Positions 18,496-27,686 of a DNA stretch of 36,725 bases are shown in pieces. The DNA lies in contig CAJFOO010000039.1 of assembly GCA_904397205.1 (NCBI GenBank), positions 1 to 36,725 of the forward strand, in the 5' to 3' direction. Every line of letters starts with the position of its first letter. Within the stretch, counting starts at the first letter, position 1. The notes beneath the pieces are model-generated. The model made no database searches. It was not told the origin of the DNA and worked only from the letters and a program-made list of their open reading frames with translations. The translations under genes and the position numbers were made by a program. This stretch comes from an uncultured Clostridia bacterium (GTDB lineage Bacteria; Bacillota; Clostridia; Oscillospirales; Acutalibacteraceae).

Positions 18496-19731
18496 ATGGA
18501 AAACTATATTGTCCGTCAGCCCATTCTCAACCGCGAAAAGGAAGTTGTCGCCTATGAAATCATGGTGTATAACCAGGACGTCGAGGAGCCGATTGAGCAC
18601 AAGGAAAAGGACATTTACGCGGCGAATACGGTGAAGGATTTCTTCATGGAACTGGATCAAACCCATTTTCTCGGCAATAAGGACGCATACCTTACGTTTA
18701 CGCCCTCTTTGCTGATTAAGGAGATCCCCTGCATTTTTTCCAAGGATAAGCTGATCATCCAGGTGGAGGACAGCGCGATTGTCAACCCCCTTTCGCAGAA
18801 GACCCTGTACCACTATAAAGAATTGGGATACCGGATGGCGTTAGTTGATTTTGAGTTTTCCCCTCGTTTTTTGGGTATTATTGATATTATCGACATCATT
18901 AAGCTGGACTTTTCCAACCCGGATCAGTCTTCGCTGTCGAATGTTGTCAGCATTGCGCGCAAGTTCAATAAAAAGATTGTCGCATACAATGTCAATACCC
19001 GCCATGCCTACGATAAAGCGCGGGAACTGGCCGTGGATTACATACAAGGCGAGAGCGTGGCGGATGTCCTGCGTTCCACGGTGCACCGGATGGATCATTT
19101 GAAGAGCAACTTCTTCCAGCTGGTGGTGGCGGTCAACCGGGAAGAACCCGATGTGGCGGAAATTTCTTCTATCATCAGCAAAGACGTTACGTTGTCGTTC
19201 CGCCTGATGAAGCTGGTGAATTCTGCGTATTTCTCCCTTAAAAACAAAGTGACTTCCCTGTCGCAGGCCATCACGGTGCTGGGGCTGGCACAGCTCAAGC
19301 AGTGGATTTACCTGCTCAGCTTTGGCGAGGAAGACGATGGGATTTCCGAAGAGCTCATCCGGATCTCGTTCCTGCGCGGCAATTTGTGCCAGGTATTGGC
19401 CAAATCCTGCAAGAATTTCCCGATTACCCATTCCGAGGCATATCTGCTCGGTATGTTCTCCACCCTGGGCGCCTTGATGCAGGTACCGCTGGAGGATGCG
19501 CTCAAGGAACTGCCCATCTCGGATGAGATCCGCAGGGGCCTGATCCAGCAGGAGGGCGCTCCGGGGCAGCTCCTGCGGCTGATATTGGCATATGAGAAAG
19601 CCGATTGGGCCGAAGTGAAAAAGGAAGCGGAAGCGCTTGGCTTGGACGTCAATGAGATTTCGGAACAGTATGTCAAGTGCAGCGAACAGGTCGATCAGAT
19701 CTGGGAGGAGCTGAGCCAGGCTCAGAGCTGA
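18496..19731 (+). CDS. Degenerate EAL plus HDOD protein (YuxH-like)
   Basis: N-terminal NYIVRQPILNREKEVVAYEIMVYN (EAL-like without the catalytic EAL tripeptide) and HDOD region (FFQLVVAVNREEPDVAEISSIISKDVTLSFRLMKLVNSAYFSLKNKVTSLSQAITVLGLAQLKQWI). Confidence 0.85.
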   Translation: MENYIVRQPILNREKEVVAYEIMVYNQDVEEPIEHKEKDIYAANTVKDFFMELDQTHFLGNKDAYLTFTPSLLIKEIPCIFSKDKLIIQVEDSAIVNPLSQKTLYHYKELGYRMALVDFEFSPRFLGIIDIIDIIKLDFSNPDQSSLSNVVSIARKFNKKIVAYNVNTRHAYDKARELAVDYIQGESVADVLRSTVHRMDHLKSNFFQLVVAVNREEPDVAEISSIISKDVTLSFRLMKLVNSAYFSLKNKVTSLSQAITVLGLAQLKQWIYLLSFGEEDDGISEELIRISFLRGNLCQVLAKSCKNFPITHSEAYLLGMFSTLGALMQVPLEDALKELPISDEIRRGLIQQEGAPGQLLRLILAYEKADWAEVKKEAEALGLDVNEISEQYVKCSEQVDQIWEELSQAQS

Positions 19732-19758
19732 GAAAAGTAAAATGCATCCCCTTTGCCG

Positions 19759-19797
19759 CGCCGCCATCTTTCGGGATGGCGGCGTTGCTGCGTTTTC
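19759..19797 (+). terminator. Possible terminator after the EAL-HDOD gene
   Basis: CGCCGCCATC-TTTCG-GGATGGCGGCG hairpin with a T-rich stretch (GTTTT) a few nt downstream. Confidence 0.45.
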
Positions 19798-19830
19798 CCT
19801 GGGGGATGTCCGCGGAAAAGGCTGGCAGGC

Positions 19831-19859
19831 AAAAAAATCCCCCGTCCGGAGAGACGGGG
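19831..19859 (-). terminator. Rho-independent terminator of polA
   Basis: On minus strand: CCCCGTC-TCTCCG-GACGGGGGATTTTTTT. Confidence 0.85.
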
Positions 19860-19871
19860 AGGAAAAGCCGG

Positions 19872-22484
19872 TTAGTTTTTCGTGTCGTACCACGTTTTTC
19901 CAACCGAGGAATCCGCGACTAGCGGGACGGAAAGGGAAATGGCAGCCTGCATTTCTTCTGTGACAATGGCGGCGGCTTGCTCAGCTTCTTCTTCGGGGGC
20001 TTCCACAATGAGTTCATCGTGGACCTGGAGAATGAGGCGGGCCTGCAGGCCTTCGATTTCCAGCCGGTTGGCCACCCGGATCATGGCGATCTTGATGATG
20101 TCGGCGGCGGCTCCCTGGATGGGCATATTCCGTGCGACCCGTTCCCCAAAGCTGCGCAGGTTGAAGTTGGAGGACGAAAGTTCTGGCAGATACCGGCGGC
20201 GGCCAAAGATGGTTTCCACATAGCCCTGCTCGCGGGCCTGTTCGACGATTTGTTCCATGTACCGGCGCACACCGCTGTAATGGGCGAGATAATTTTGAAT
20301 ATACTGGTCGGCTTCCTTGCGGGTTACGCCGATGTCCTTGGCCAGGGAGAATGCGCCGATCCCGTAGACAATCCCGAAATTGACGGCCTTGGCCCGGCTG
20401 CGCATGAGGGGGGTGACCATATCGGGCGGGACGTGGAACACCTGGGCGGCGGTGGAACGGTGGATATCGTTCCCCTGGAGGAAGTCCTGGATCATATTGG
20501 CGTCGTTCGCCACATGCGCCAGCACCCGCAGTTCAATTTGGGAATAGTCGGCGTCGACCAGGACACAGCCTTCTTTTGCCACAAAGAACCGGCGCAGCTC
20601 GCGCCCGATTTCGGTGCGCACGGGGATATTCTGGAGGTTGGGTTCGGTGGAACTGATGCGGCCGGTGCGGGTTTCGGTCTGGTTAAACCGGGAATGGATG
20701 CGGCCGTCGGGACCGATCTCTTTGATCAGGCCGTCGCAGTAGGTGGATTTCAGTTTGGAGAGGGTACGGTACTGCAAAATTTCCTCGACAACCGGGTGAT
20801 CGTACCGCAGGCTTTCCAGCACCTCTGCATTGGTGGAATACCCCGTTTTGGTTTTCTTCCCTGTGCGCAGGCCCAGTTTGTCAAACAAGGCTTCGCCAAG
20901 CTGCTTGGGGGAATTCAGGTTAAAGGAATACCCCACGTTTTCATAGATCCGATCCTGAAGGCCTTCTATCTCGTGTCCCAGCGTTTTGCCGTATTGCGCA
21001 ATGCTGTCCGCATCCACCGCAAACCCCAGGGATTCCATCCGTGCCAGGACGTAGGACAGCGGGATTTCTACCTGATGCAGCAGGGCTTGCTGGTCATTTT
21101 GTGAGATGGCCTGTTCCAGCTTCTCGCACAGGGAGGGGAGCAGGACTACCTCCGCCGCAAGGCGTTGGAGCGGTTCGTCCCAGCTTGGCGGGCATTCCAC
21201 GCGGCCGGGGGTATGTGCCTGATACTCGGCAGCCAGACGGGGCAGAGAATAGTCGGTGTGGGAGGGGTTGAGAACATACCCGGCAAGCAGGGCGTCCATC
21301 TGGAAGCCGTCAAAGGGGATGGTTTCCATGGCAGGGGAGCGGTACAGGGATTTGCAGTCCCAGGTATATTTTTGTATCCCATCGCTGCCGAACAGCTCCG
21401 TAAGGAAGGCCGGGGATAAGGCTGAAACCGGCAGGACGGAAACGGTCTCCCCGGTGAGGAATACCAGATGCGACAGCCCGCCGGCGTCGTAGTGGCACAG
21501 GAAATAGGCGGCTTTGGTTTCCCGCAGTGTTTCAAGAAGGCTCTGCGCATCTTCCCAGAGCACGGCGGGGATAGCCGGCGCATCGGCTTTTGGAGCGGAG
21601 GCGGCGGTGGCCTGCGAAGAAATCCCCATTTTTTTCATCAGGGAGAATAGTTCCAGGCGTTCCATCTCTTTCGCGGCAGCCAGGGGATCGCCTGAAGAGG
21701 GGACATACTGGTCCAGCTCGGTAGGGATGGGTACTTCGGTATGAATTTTTCCCAGCCGGTAGCTTAAAAACGCACTTTCTTTGCCTTCGGACAGCTTTTT
21801 ATACAAAGCGGGTTTCAGATCCAGTTCGTCGAGATGATCGTAAATCTGCTGGATGCTGCCGTAGGTCTGGATGAGCGACGCGGCCCCTTTCTGCCCAATC
21901 CCGGCCACCCCGGGGATATTGTCGGAGCTGTCACCCATGAGGGCCTTGATGTCCAGGAGCTGAGGAGGGGAAACGCCGTACTCTTCCCGGATTTTTTCCT
22001 CGTCGTACAACACGGCCTGCGGCTGTCCCGCTTTTGTGAATGCCAGGCGCACGCTCACATGCGGGCCGACAAGCTGGAGGCTGTCGCGGTCGCCGGTAGC
22101 GATGACGCATTCCTCCCCGGCCCGGGTACAGGCTGCGGCAAAAGTGCCGAGGATATCGTCCGCTTCATAGCCCTCGCAGGTCACAATGCGGTATCCCAGA
22201 TGCGTCAGCAGTTCCTTGAGCAGGGGGAGCTGGCAGGCCAGATCTTCGGGCATCCCTTTGCGCTGGGCCTTGTAGCCGTCGTATTCCTTGTGCCGGAAGG
22301 TTGGGGCTTTCACATCGAACGCAATGGCCACCGCATCCGGCTGGACTTCCTCCTTCACTTTTTCCAGCATGGTCAGGAACCCGTAAATCCCGTTGGTGGG
22401 GACGCCGTCCTGTGTGGTGAGCAGCCGGATACCGTAATAGGCCCGGTTCAGGATGCTGTTCCCATCCACTGCCAGCAATTTCAT
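19872..22484 (-). CDS. polA: DNA polymerase I
   Basis: 5' nuclease domain (LLAVDGNSILNRAYYG, EGYEADDILGT, MGDSSDNIPGVAGIGQKGAASLI), degenerate 3'-5' exonuclease region, polymerase motifs (DADYSQIELRVLAH, RSRAKAVNFGIVYGIGAFSL, LQVHDELIVEAPEEE). Confidence 0.98.
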   Translation of the reverse strand: MKLLAVDGNSILNRAYYGIRLLTTQDGVPTNGIYGFLTMLEKVKEEVQPDAVAIAFDVKAPTFRHKEYDGYKAQRKGMPEDLACQLPLLKELLTHLGYRIVTCEGYEADDILGTFAAACTRAGEECVIATGDRDSLQLVGPHVSVRLAFTKAGQPQAVLYDEEKIREEYGVSPPQLLDIKALMGDSSDNIPGVAGIGQKGAASLIQTYGSIQQIYDHLDELDLKPALYKKLSEGKESAFLSYRLGKIHTEVPIPTELDQYVPSSGDPLAAAKEMERLELFSLMKKMGISSQATAASAPKADAPAIPAVLWEDAQSLLETLRETKAAYFLCHYDAGGLSHLVFLTGETVSVLPVSALSPAFLTELFGSDGIQKYTWDCKSLYRSPAMETIPFDGFQMDALLAGYVLNPSHTDYSLPRLAAEYQAHTPGRVECPPSWDEPLQRLAAEVVLLPSLCEKLEQAISQNDQQALLHQVEIPLSYVLARMESLGFAVDADSIAQYGKTLGHEIEGLQDRIYENVGYSFNLNSPKQLGEALFDKLGLRTGKKTKTGYSTNAEVLESLRYDHPVVEEILQYRTLSKLKSTYCDGLIKEIGPDGRIHSRFNQTETRTGRISSTEPNLQNIPVRTEIGRELRRFFVAKEGCVLVDADYSQIELRVLAHVANDANMIQDFLQGNDIHRSTAAQVFHVPPDMVTPLMRSRAKAVNFGIVYGIGAFSLAKDIGVTRKEADQYIQNYLAHYSGVRRYMEQIVEQAREQGYVETIFGRRRYLPELSSSNFNLRSFGERVARNMPIQGAAADIIKIAMIRVANRLEIEGLQARLILQVHDELIVEAPEEEAEQAAAIVTEEMQAAISLSVPLVADSSVGKTWYDTKN

Positions 22485-22638
22485 CCTGTCATCATCCTTT
22501 CTTGCAGGGGGTTTCCCCAGCTTTTGCTTTTATGATATTGCGCTTTCCGGCGGGCCAGTCATGCGCGGCTTCCTGCCGCCGTTGGGGTGAAAGAGGGCAA
22601 AGCGCCCGCGCTCCAGCATTTTTCCTTTATTATACCAC

Positions 22639-22667
22639 TTTTCAAGCGGGATTTTAAGTGTTATAAT
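22639..22667 (+). promoter_or_regulatory. Putative promoter of dus (TTTTCA-17-TATAAT, extended -10)
   Basis: ...TTTTCAAGCGGGATTTTAAGTGTTATAATGG, TG one base upstream of TATAAT. Confidence 0.6.
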
Positions 22668-22697
22668 GGGAGAATCGGAAAAAAGGAGGTTTGTGGG

Positions 22698-23711
22698 ATG
22701 AAAATTGGAAATTTGACCCTTGCGGGCAAAGCCGCCCTGGCCCCCATGGCAGGCGTGACGGACCAGCCCTTCCGGGAGCTGTGCGTCTCGTTTGGAGCGG
22801 CATATGTGGTCACCGAAATGGTCAGTTCCAAAGGGCTGCAATTCCAGGATCGAAAATCCGGGGAATTGATGGCGGTTTCCCAAGGGGAACGCCCGGCGGC
22901 TATCCAGCTTTTCGGCGACGATCCCCAGATTATGGCTGCGGCCGCCAGAAAAGCCCTGCTCCATCATCCGGACGTAATCGATATCAATATGGGCTGCCCG
23001 GCTCCCAAGGTAAGCTGTACCGGGAGCGGTTCCGCCCTGATGAAGCGTCCCGGCTTGTGCGGGGAGATTGTTGCCGCAGTCAAGCAGGCGGTGGATATCC
23101 CCGTCACGGTGAAAATCCGCAAGGGCTGGGACAAGCATTCCGTCAATGCGGTGGAGGTGGCCAAAATCTGTGCCGACGCCGGGGCCGACGCGATTGCCGT
23201 GCATGGGCGCACCCGGGAAGATATGTATGCCCCCCCGGCGGACTGGGAGATTATCCGCCAGGTGAAAGAGGCGGTGGATGTGCCGGTTATCGGAAACGGG
23301 GATATTTTTTCCGCCGAGGACGCGGTGCGGATGCTCGAAGAAACCGGCTGCGATCTGGTGATGGTGGGCCGGGGCGCACTGGGGAACCCCTGGATTTTTG
23401 CCCAGATCAACGCCTATTGCGCGCCGGAATACCGCATCCTTCCCCCGCCGGGGCTGTCGGAACGGATGCGGGTGATGGTAAAGCATATGGAAGCCCTGTG
23501 CGCTTACAAGGGCGAGGAACGGGGCATGCGCGAAGCCCGCAAGCATGTGGGCTGGTATCTGAAGGGGATGCGCGGGGCGGCCGAGTTCCGCCGCCGGGCT
23601 GGTACACTCTCGGCTTTTTCCGATTTGCTCACGCTGGTACAGGATATCTATGAACAAAATACAAAGGAACCGGCTTTCCCGGAAGAAAACGGGAAAGCCC
23701 GGATGCAGTAA
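22698..23711 (+). CDS. dusB: tRNA-dihydrouridine synthase
   Basis: APMAGVTDQPFRELC, DINMGCPAPKV, VKIRKGWD, AVHGRTREDMY, IGNGDIFS. RBS AAAAGGAGGT. Confidence 0.95.
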   Translation: MKIGNLTLAGKAALAPMAGVTDQPFRELCVSFGAAYVVTEMVSSKGLQFQDRKSGELMAVSQGERPAAIQLFGDDPQIMAAAARKALLHHPDVIDINMGCPAPKVSCTGSGSALMKRPGLCGEIVAAVKQAVDIPVTVKIRKGWDKHSVNAVEVAKICADAGADAIAVHGRTREDMYAPPADWEIIRQVKEAVDVPVIGNGDIFSAEDAVRMLEETGCDLVMVGRGALGNPWIFAQINAYCAPEYRILPPPGLSERMRVMVKHMEALCAYKGEERGMREARKHVGWYLKGMRGAAEFRRRAGTLSAFSDLLTLVQDIYEQNTKEPAFPEENGKARMQ

Positions 23712-23724
23712 GGAGGATTTTCAG

Positions 23725-24168
23725 ATGAATATTATGTTTGTTTGCACAGGGAATACCTGCCGCAGCCCGATGGCAGCGGCGATCTTTAACCGCCGGATGC
23801 AGGAGATTGACAGGGTAGATCTGCACGGGGAAAGCGCTGGGCTGGGAGCGATGGAAGGCCAGCCTGTGAGCGAAAACGCCGTGCTGGCCTGCAAGGAAAT
23901 CGGCCTGGACATTTCGGGGCATACGGCCCACCGGCTGCGCGGCGCAGATATTACGCACTGTGACCTGTTCGTGGTAATGGAAGACGTACATGCCAAGGTG
24001 CTTACGGGAGCGGGGATCCCATCCAAGCAGGTGTATGTGCTCGACGGCGGGGTAGAGGATCCCTATGGCAAGGATCTGGACACGTTCCGTGCCTGCCGCG
24101 ACGAGATCACCGAAAAACTTAAGGGGTTTGAGCAGTACCTCCTGCAAGAGGCCCTGCTCCAGGCATAA
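23725..24168 (+). CDS. ywlE: Low-molecular-weight phosphatase, YwlE-like (predicted protein-arginine phosphatase)
   Basis: N-terminal P-loop FVCTGNTCRSPMA. Thr at the position that in YwlE favours phosphoarginine (Ile in typical LMW-PTPs). RBS AAGGAGG. Confidence 0.8.
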   Translation: MNIMFVCTGNTCRSPMAAAIFNRRMQEIDRVDLHGESAGLGAMEGQPVSENAVLACKEIGLDISGHTAHRLRGADITHCDLFVVMEDVHAKVLTGAGIPSKQVYVLDGGVEDPYGKDLDTFRACRDEITEKLKGFEQYLLQEALLQA

Positions 24169-24170
24169 GC

Positions 24171-24647
24171 GTGGAAATCCGGATTGTACCCATGCGGGAA
24201 GCCCATATCCCCGCACTGGCGGAGCTGGAACGGATATGCTTTGCTTCCCCCTGGTCAGCGCAGAGCCTGCGCGATGTGCTTGCCAATCCCCTGGCGTGCT
24301 TCCGCGTGGCGGAGGACGCGCAGGGCGGCGTGCTGGGCTATGCCGGGATGCACCATGTGGCCGGGGAATGCTATGTGGATAATATCGCGGTGTTCCCGCA
24401 GTACCGGCGGCAGGGTGTAGGGGAGCGCCTGGTGCAGGCGCTGTTTGCCTTTGCCGGCGAGGTGCAGGCCCGCTTTTTGACGTTGGAGGTGCGCCCGTCT
24501 AACGGGGCGGCGATTGCCTTATACCAGCGGTTTGGGATGACGGAACAGGGGCGGCGGAAAAATTTTTATACCGCCCCGGCAGAAGACGCTATCATCCTGA
24601 CGAAATTTTTTGAAGGGGAGGAAGACCCATGCGTATCCTTGCCATAG
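24171..24647 (+). CDS. rimI: Ribosomal protein S18-alanine N-acetyltransferase RimI (GNAT)
   Basis: GNAT fold (VDNIAVFPQYRRQGVGERLVQALF, LEVRPSNGAAIALYQRFGMTEQGRRKNFYTAPAEDAIIL). Adjacent to tsaD. Confidence 0.9.
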   Translation: MEIRIVPMREAHIPALAELERICFASPWSAQSLRDVLANPLACFRVAEDAQGGVLGYAGMHHVAGECYVDNIAVFPQYRRQGVGERLVQALFAFAGEVQARFLTLEVRPSNGAAIALYQRFGMTEQGRRKNFYTAPAEDAIILTKFFEGEEDPCVSLP

Positions 24648-25648
24648 AAAGCTCCTGCGACGAAACGGCCGCCGCCGTGGTGGAGGACGGCCGGACGGTA
24701 TTGTCCTCGGTGGTGGCGTCGCAGGTGGAAGAACATAAAATCTATGGAGGGGTGGTCCCTGAAGTCGCGTCAAGACGGCACAGCGAAGCCATCGTGGGAG
24801 TGGTGCAGAAAGCCATGCAGGATGCCGGATGCTGCTTTGCGGATCTGGACGCCGTCGCGGTGACCCACGCCCCCGGCCTGATTGGCGCGCTGCTGGTGGG
24901 GGTCAACTTTGCCAAAGGGCTGGCGCTTTCCACCGGCCTGCCGCTTGTCCCCGTGCATCATTTGCGTTCCCATATTGCTTCCAATTACCTTACTTTCCCG
25001 GATTTGCAGCCCCCGTTTTTGTGCCTGATTGTATCGGGGGGGCATACCCATCTGGTGGAAGTAGAGGATTACACCCGGATGCGGATTCTGGGCCAAACCC
25101 GGGACGACGCCGCGGGGGAAGCCTTTGACAAGGCGGCGCGCATGATGGGCCTGCCGTATCCGGGAGGGGTGCATCTGGATGTGCTGGCCGAAGAAGGCGA
25201 CCCGGAGCGGTTTGCCCTGCCAAATCCAAAGGTGGACGGCTGCCCGTATGATTTCAGTTTTTCGGGGCTGAAAACGGCAGTAATTAACCTGATCCACCGG
25301 ATGCAGCAAAAAGGCGAATCCCTGCCTGCGGCGGATATTGCGGCGTCATTCCGCAGGGCGGTGGTGGAAAGCCTGGCCGGCCGGGCGGCACGCGCCATGC
25401 AGGATACCGGCGCCAAAAAGCTGGTGGCAGCGGGGGGGGTATCGGCCAACCGGCTTCTGCGCAGGGAGCTGGAAGGGCTGTGCCGGGAACATGGCTGGGA
25501 GTACTTTGCGCCTAAGCTGTGCTGGTGCGGTGACAATGCGGCTATGGTAGGGTCTCAGGGCTACTATGAATGGCTGGCGGGGCATACGGCCGGGATGGAT
25601 CTCAACGCCTGCGCGCGCCTTTGTCTGGAAGCGCCGGAGGCCCTGTGA
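24629..25648 (+). CDS. tsaD: tRNA threonylcarbamoyladenosine synthase subunit TsaD
   Basis: LAIESSCDETAAAVV, PEVASRRHSE, HAPGLIGALLVGV, VHHLRSH metal site, LIVSGGHTHLVEV, GGVSANRLLR. Confidence 0.98.
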   Translation: MRILAIESSCDETAAAVVEDGRTVLSSVVASQVEEHKIYGGVVPEVASRRHSEAIVGVVQKAMQDAGCCFADLDAVAVTHAPGLIGALLVGVNFAKGLALSTGLPLVPVHHLRSHIASNYLTFPDLQPPFLCLIVSGGHTHLVEVEDYTRMRILGQTRDDAAGEAFDKAARMMGLPYPGGVHLDVLAEEGDPERFALPNPKVDGCPYDFSFSGLKTAVINLIHRMQQKGESLPAADIAASFRRAVVESLAGRAARAMQDTGAKKLVAAGGVSANRLLRRELEGLCREHGWEYFAPKLCWCGDNAAMVGSQGYYEWLAGHTAGMDLNACARLCLEAPEAL

Positions 25649-25751
25649 GAAAAACCTAAAAACTGGAAAGAAAATCCAATTTTCTGGATCTTTTCATACA
25701 AATTCACGAAAAACCACCGTAAAAAACTTACAAAATCTTTGGGTTCACCAT

Positions 25752-25780
25752 TTGATTCTTTGACGAACTTGTATTATAAT
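25752..25780 (+). promoter_or_regulatory. Putative sigma-A promoter of PEPCK gene (TTGATT-17-TATAAT)
   Basis: TTGATT 25752-25757, TATAAT 25775-25780. Confidence 0.65.
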
Positions 25781-25836
25781 AAAAGAACCGACATAGATAT
25801 ATTTTACCTATCGATTTTGGGAAGGTGGCTATTTGG

Positions 25837-27600
25837 ATGACAAAAAATAACAGTGTGCTCAAGTGGCTGGAGGAGATGAAAGATCTTGTCGTTCCTGACC
25901 AGGTGGTTTGGATCGATGGATCGGAGGAACAGCTCCGCCGGCTGCGTGAAGAAAGCTGTGCAACTGGGGAAATGATTGCCCTCAACCAGGAGAAGCTGCC
26001 CGGATGCTATCTGCACCGGACAAAGGAAAACGATGTGGCCCGGGTGGAAGCGCGTACGTTTATTTGTTCCCGCAGGGAAGAGGATGCCGGGCCGACCAAC
26101 AACTGGAGAGAACCGCAGGAAACCTATCGGATGCTGTATGACATTGCGCGCGGCAGCTATCGCGGGCGCACGATGTATGTGATCCCGTATTCCATGGGGC
26201 CGGTTGGATCGCCGTTTTCCAAAATCGGGTATGAATTGACCGATTCGATTTACGTTGTGCTCAACATGGCGATCATGACCCGTGTTGGCACGGCGGTGGA
26301 GGAGGCGCTCGGCGACAGCGAGGATTGGGTCCGCGGCCTGCATTGCAGCTGCGAGGTGGATGCGGAGAAACGGTATATTTGCCACTTCCCGGAAGATAAT
26401 ACCATTATTTCCGTCAATTCCGCTTACGGCGGCAACGTCCTGCTGGGCAAAAAATGCTTTGCCCTGCGTATTGCATCGTATCTTGGGCGCAACGAGGGCT
26501 GGATGGCCGAACATATGCTCATTTTGGGTATCGAAAACCCGCAGGGCGAGGTGAAATATGTCACGGCGGCTTTCCCTTCGGCCTGCGGCAAAACCAATTT
26601 GGCTATGCTGATCCCGCCGGAGGGTTACCGTGCGAAAGGATATAAGGTATGGACCGTGGGGGACGACATCGCCTGGATGCGTCCCGGCCCGGATGGACGG
26701 CTTTGGGCTGTTAACCCGGAAAACGGTTTCTTTGGGGTAGCGCCGGGGACCAACCAAAAGTCGAACCCGAATGCCTTGGCAACCACACAAAAAGGGACCA
26801 TTTTCACAAATGTAGTGCATAACCTCGACGACAATACCGTGTGGTGGGAAGGGCTGGACAAGAATCCTCCCGAAAATGCCATCGACTGGAAAGGCAACCC
26901 CTGGAACGGCAAAACCTCCACGGAAAAAGGCGCGCATCCCAACAGCCGCTTTACTGCTCCTGCCAAAAACTGCCCCTGCATCAGCAAGGAGTTTGACAGC
27001 GGAAAAGGGGTGCCGATCTCGGCTATTATTTTCGGCGGCCGGCGGGCGCAGACTACCCCGCTGGTGTACCAGTCCCGCAGCTGGGAGCACGGGGTATTTG
27101 TAGGCTCGATCATGGCTTCGGAAACCACGGCTGCCGCTACCGGTGCGGTGGGGGTTGTCCGGCGTGACCCCATGGCAATGCTGCCGTTTTGCGGGTATCA
27201 CATGGGCGATTATTTCGGCCACTGGATTGACATGGGCCGCAAACTCGGCGATAAAGCGCCCAAAATCTTCAATGTAAACTGGTTCCGGGTGGATGAAGAA
27301 GGTAAATTTATCTGGCCCGGGTTTGGCGATAACCTGCGTGTGCTCGAATGGATCCTGGCCCGCTGCGACGGGGAAGTGGACGCAGAGGAAACTCCTATCG
27401 GGTATGTGCCGCACAGCAAGGATATCAACCTGGAGGGGCTGGACTTTACACAGGAACAGCTGGAGGATATTTTAGCCATAGATAAGGAAAAATGGATGCA
27501 GGAAGCGAAAGGGATCGAAGAGTTCTACGGGAAATTTGGCGGCAAGCTGCCAAAGGAACTCCGGGAGCAGCTGCACACCCTGGAAGAAAACCTGAAATAA
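25837..27600 (+). CDS. pckG: Phosphoenolpyruvate carboxykinase (GTP-type)
   Basis: GTP-PEPCK signature FPSACGKTNLAML, YVIPYSMGPVGSPFSKIGYELTDS, VNWFRVDEEGKFIWPGFGDNLRVLEWI. RBS GAAGGTGG upstream of ATG 25837. Confidence 0.96.
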   Translation: MTKNNSVLKWLEEMKDLVVPDQVVWIDGSEEQLRRLREESCATGEMIALNQEKLPGCYLHRTKENDVARVEARTFICSRREEDAGPTNNWREPQETYRMLYDIARGSYRGRTMYVIPYSMGPVGSPFSKIGYELTDSIYVVLNMAIMTRVGTAVEEALGDSEDWVRGLHCSCEVDAEKRYICHFPEDNTIISVNSAYGGNVLLGKKCFALRIASYLGRNEGWMAEHMLILGIENPQGEVKYVTAAFPSACGKTNLAMLIPPEGYRAKGYKVWTVGDDIAWMRPGPDGRLWAVNPENGFFGVAPGTNQKSNPNALATTQKGTIFTNVVHNLDDNTVWWEGLDKNPPENAIDWKGNPWNGKTSTEKGAHPNSRFTAPAKNCPCISKEFDSGKGVPISAIIFGGRRAQTTPLVYQSRSWEHGVFVGSIMASETTAAATGAVGVVRRDPMAMLPFCGYHMGDYFGHWIDMGRKLGDKAPKIFNVNWFRVDEEGKFIWPGFGDNLRVLEWILARCDGEVDAEETPIGYVPHSKDINLEGLDFTQEQLEDILAIDKEKWMQEAKGIEEFYGKFGGKLPKELREQLHTLEENLK

Positions 27601-27686
27601 CCGGTAGAGGTGGTGCGTTTTGCACCGCCTTCTTTTTATGATAAACAAATAAGAGTTACACAGAAAAACAGAGGAGGAAAAACAGG

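Noticed and set aside
19977-21104. 375-aa + strand ORF antisense to polA, plus 22530..23657 minus antisense to dus
   Set aside because: The opposite-strand genes have unambiguous motifs. The antisense translations show no domain and arise from GC-biased codon usage.
25671-25696. GAAAATCCAATTTTCTGGATCTTTTC hairpin after tsaD
   Set aside because: Weak AT-rich stem and interrupted T tract; insufficient to call a terminator.
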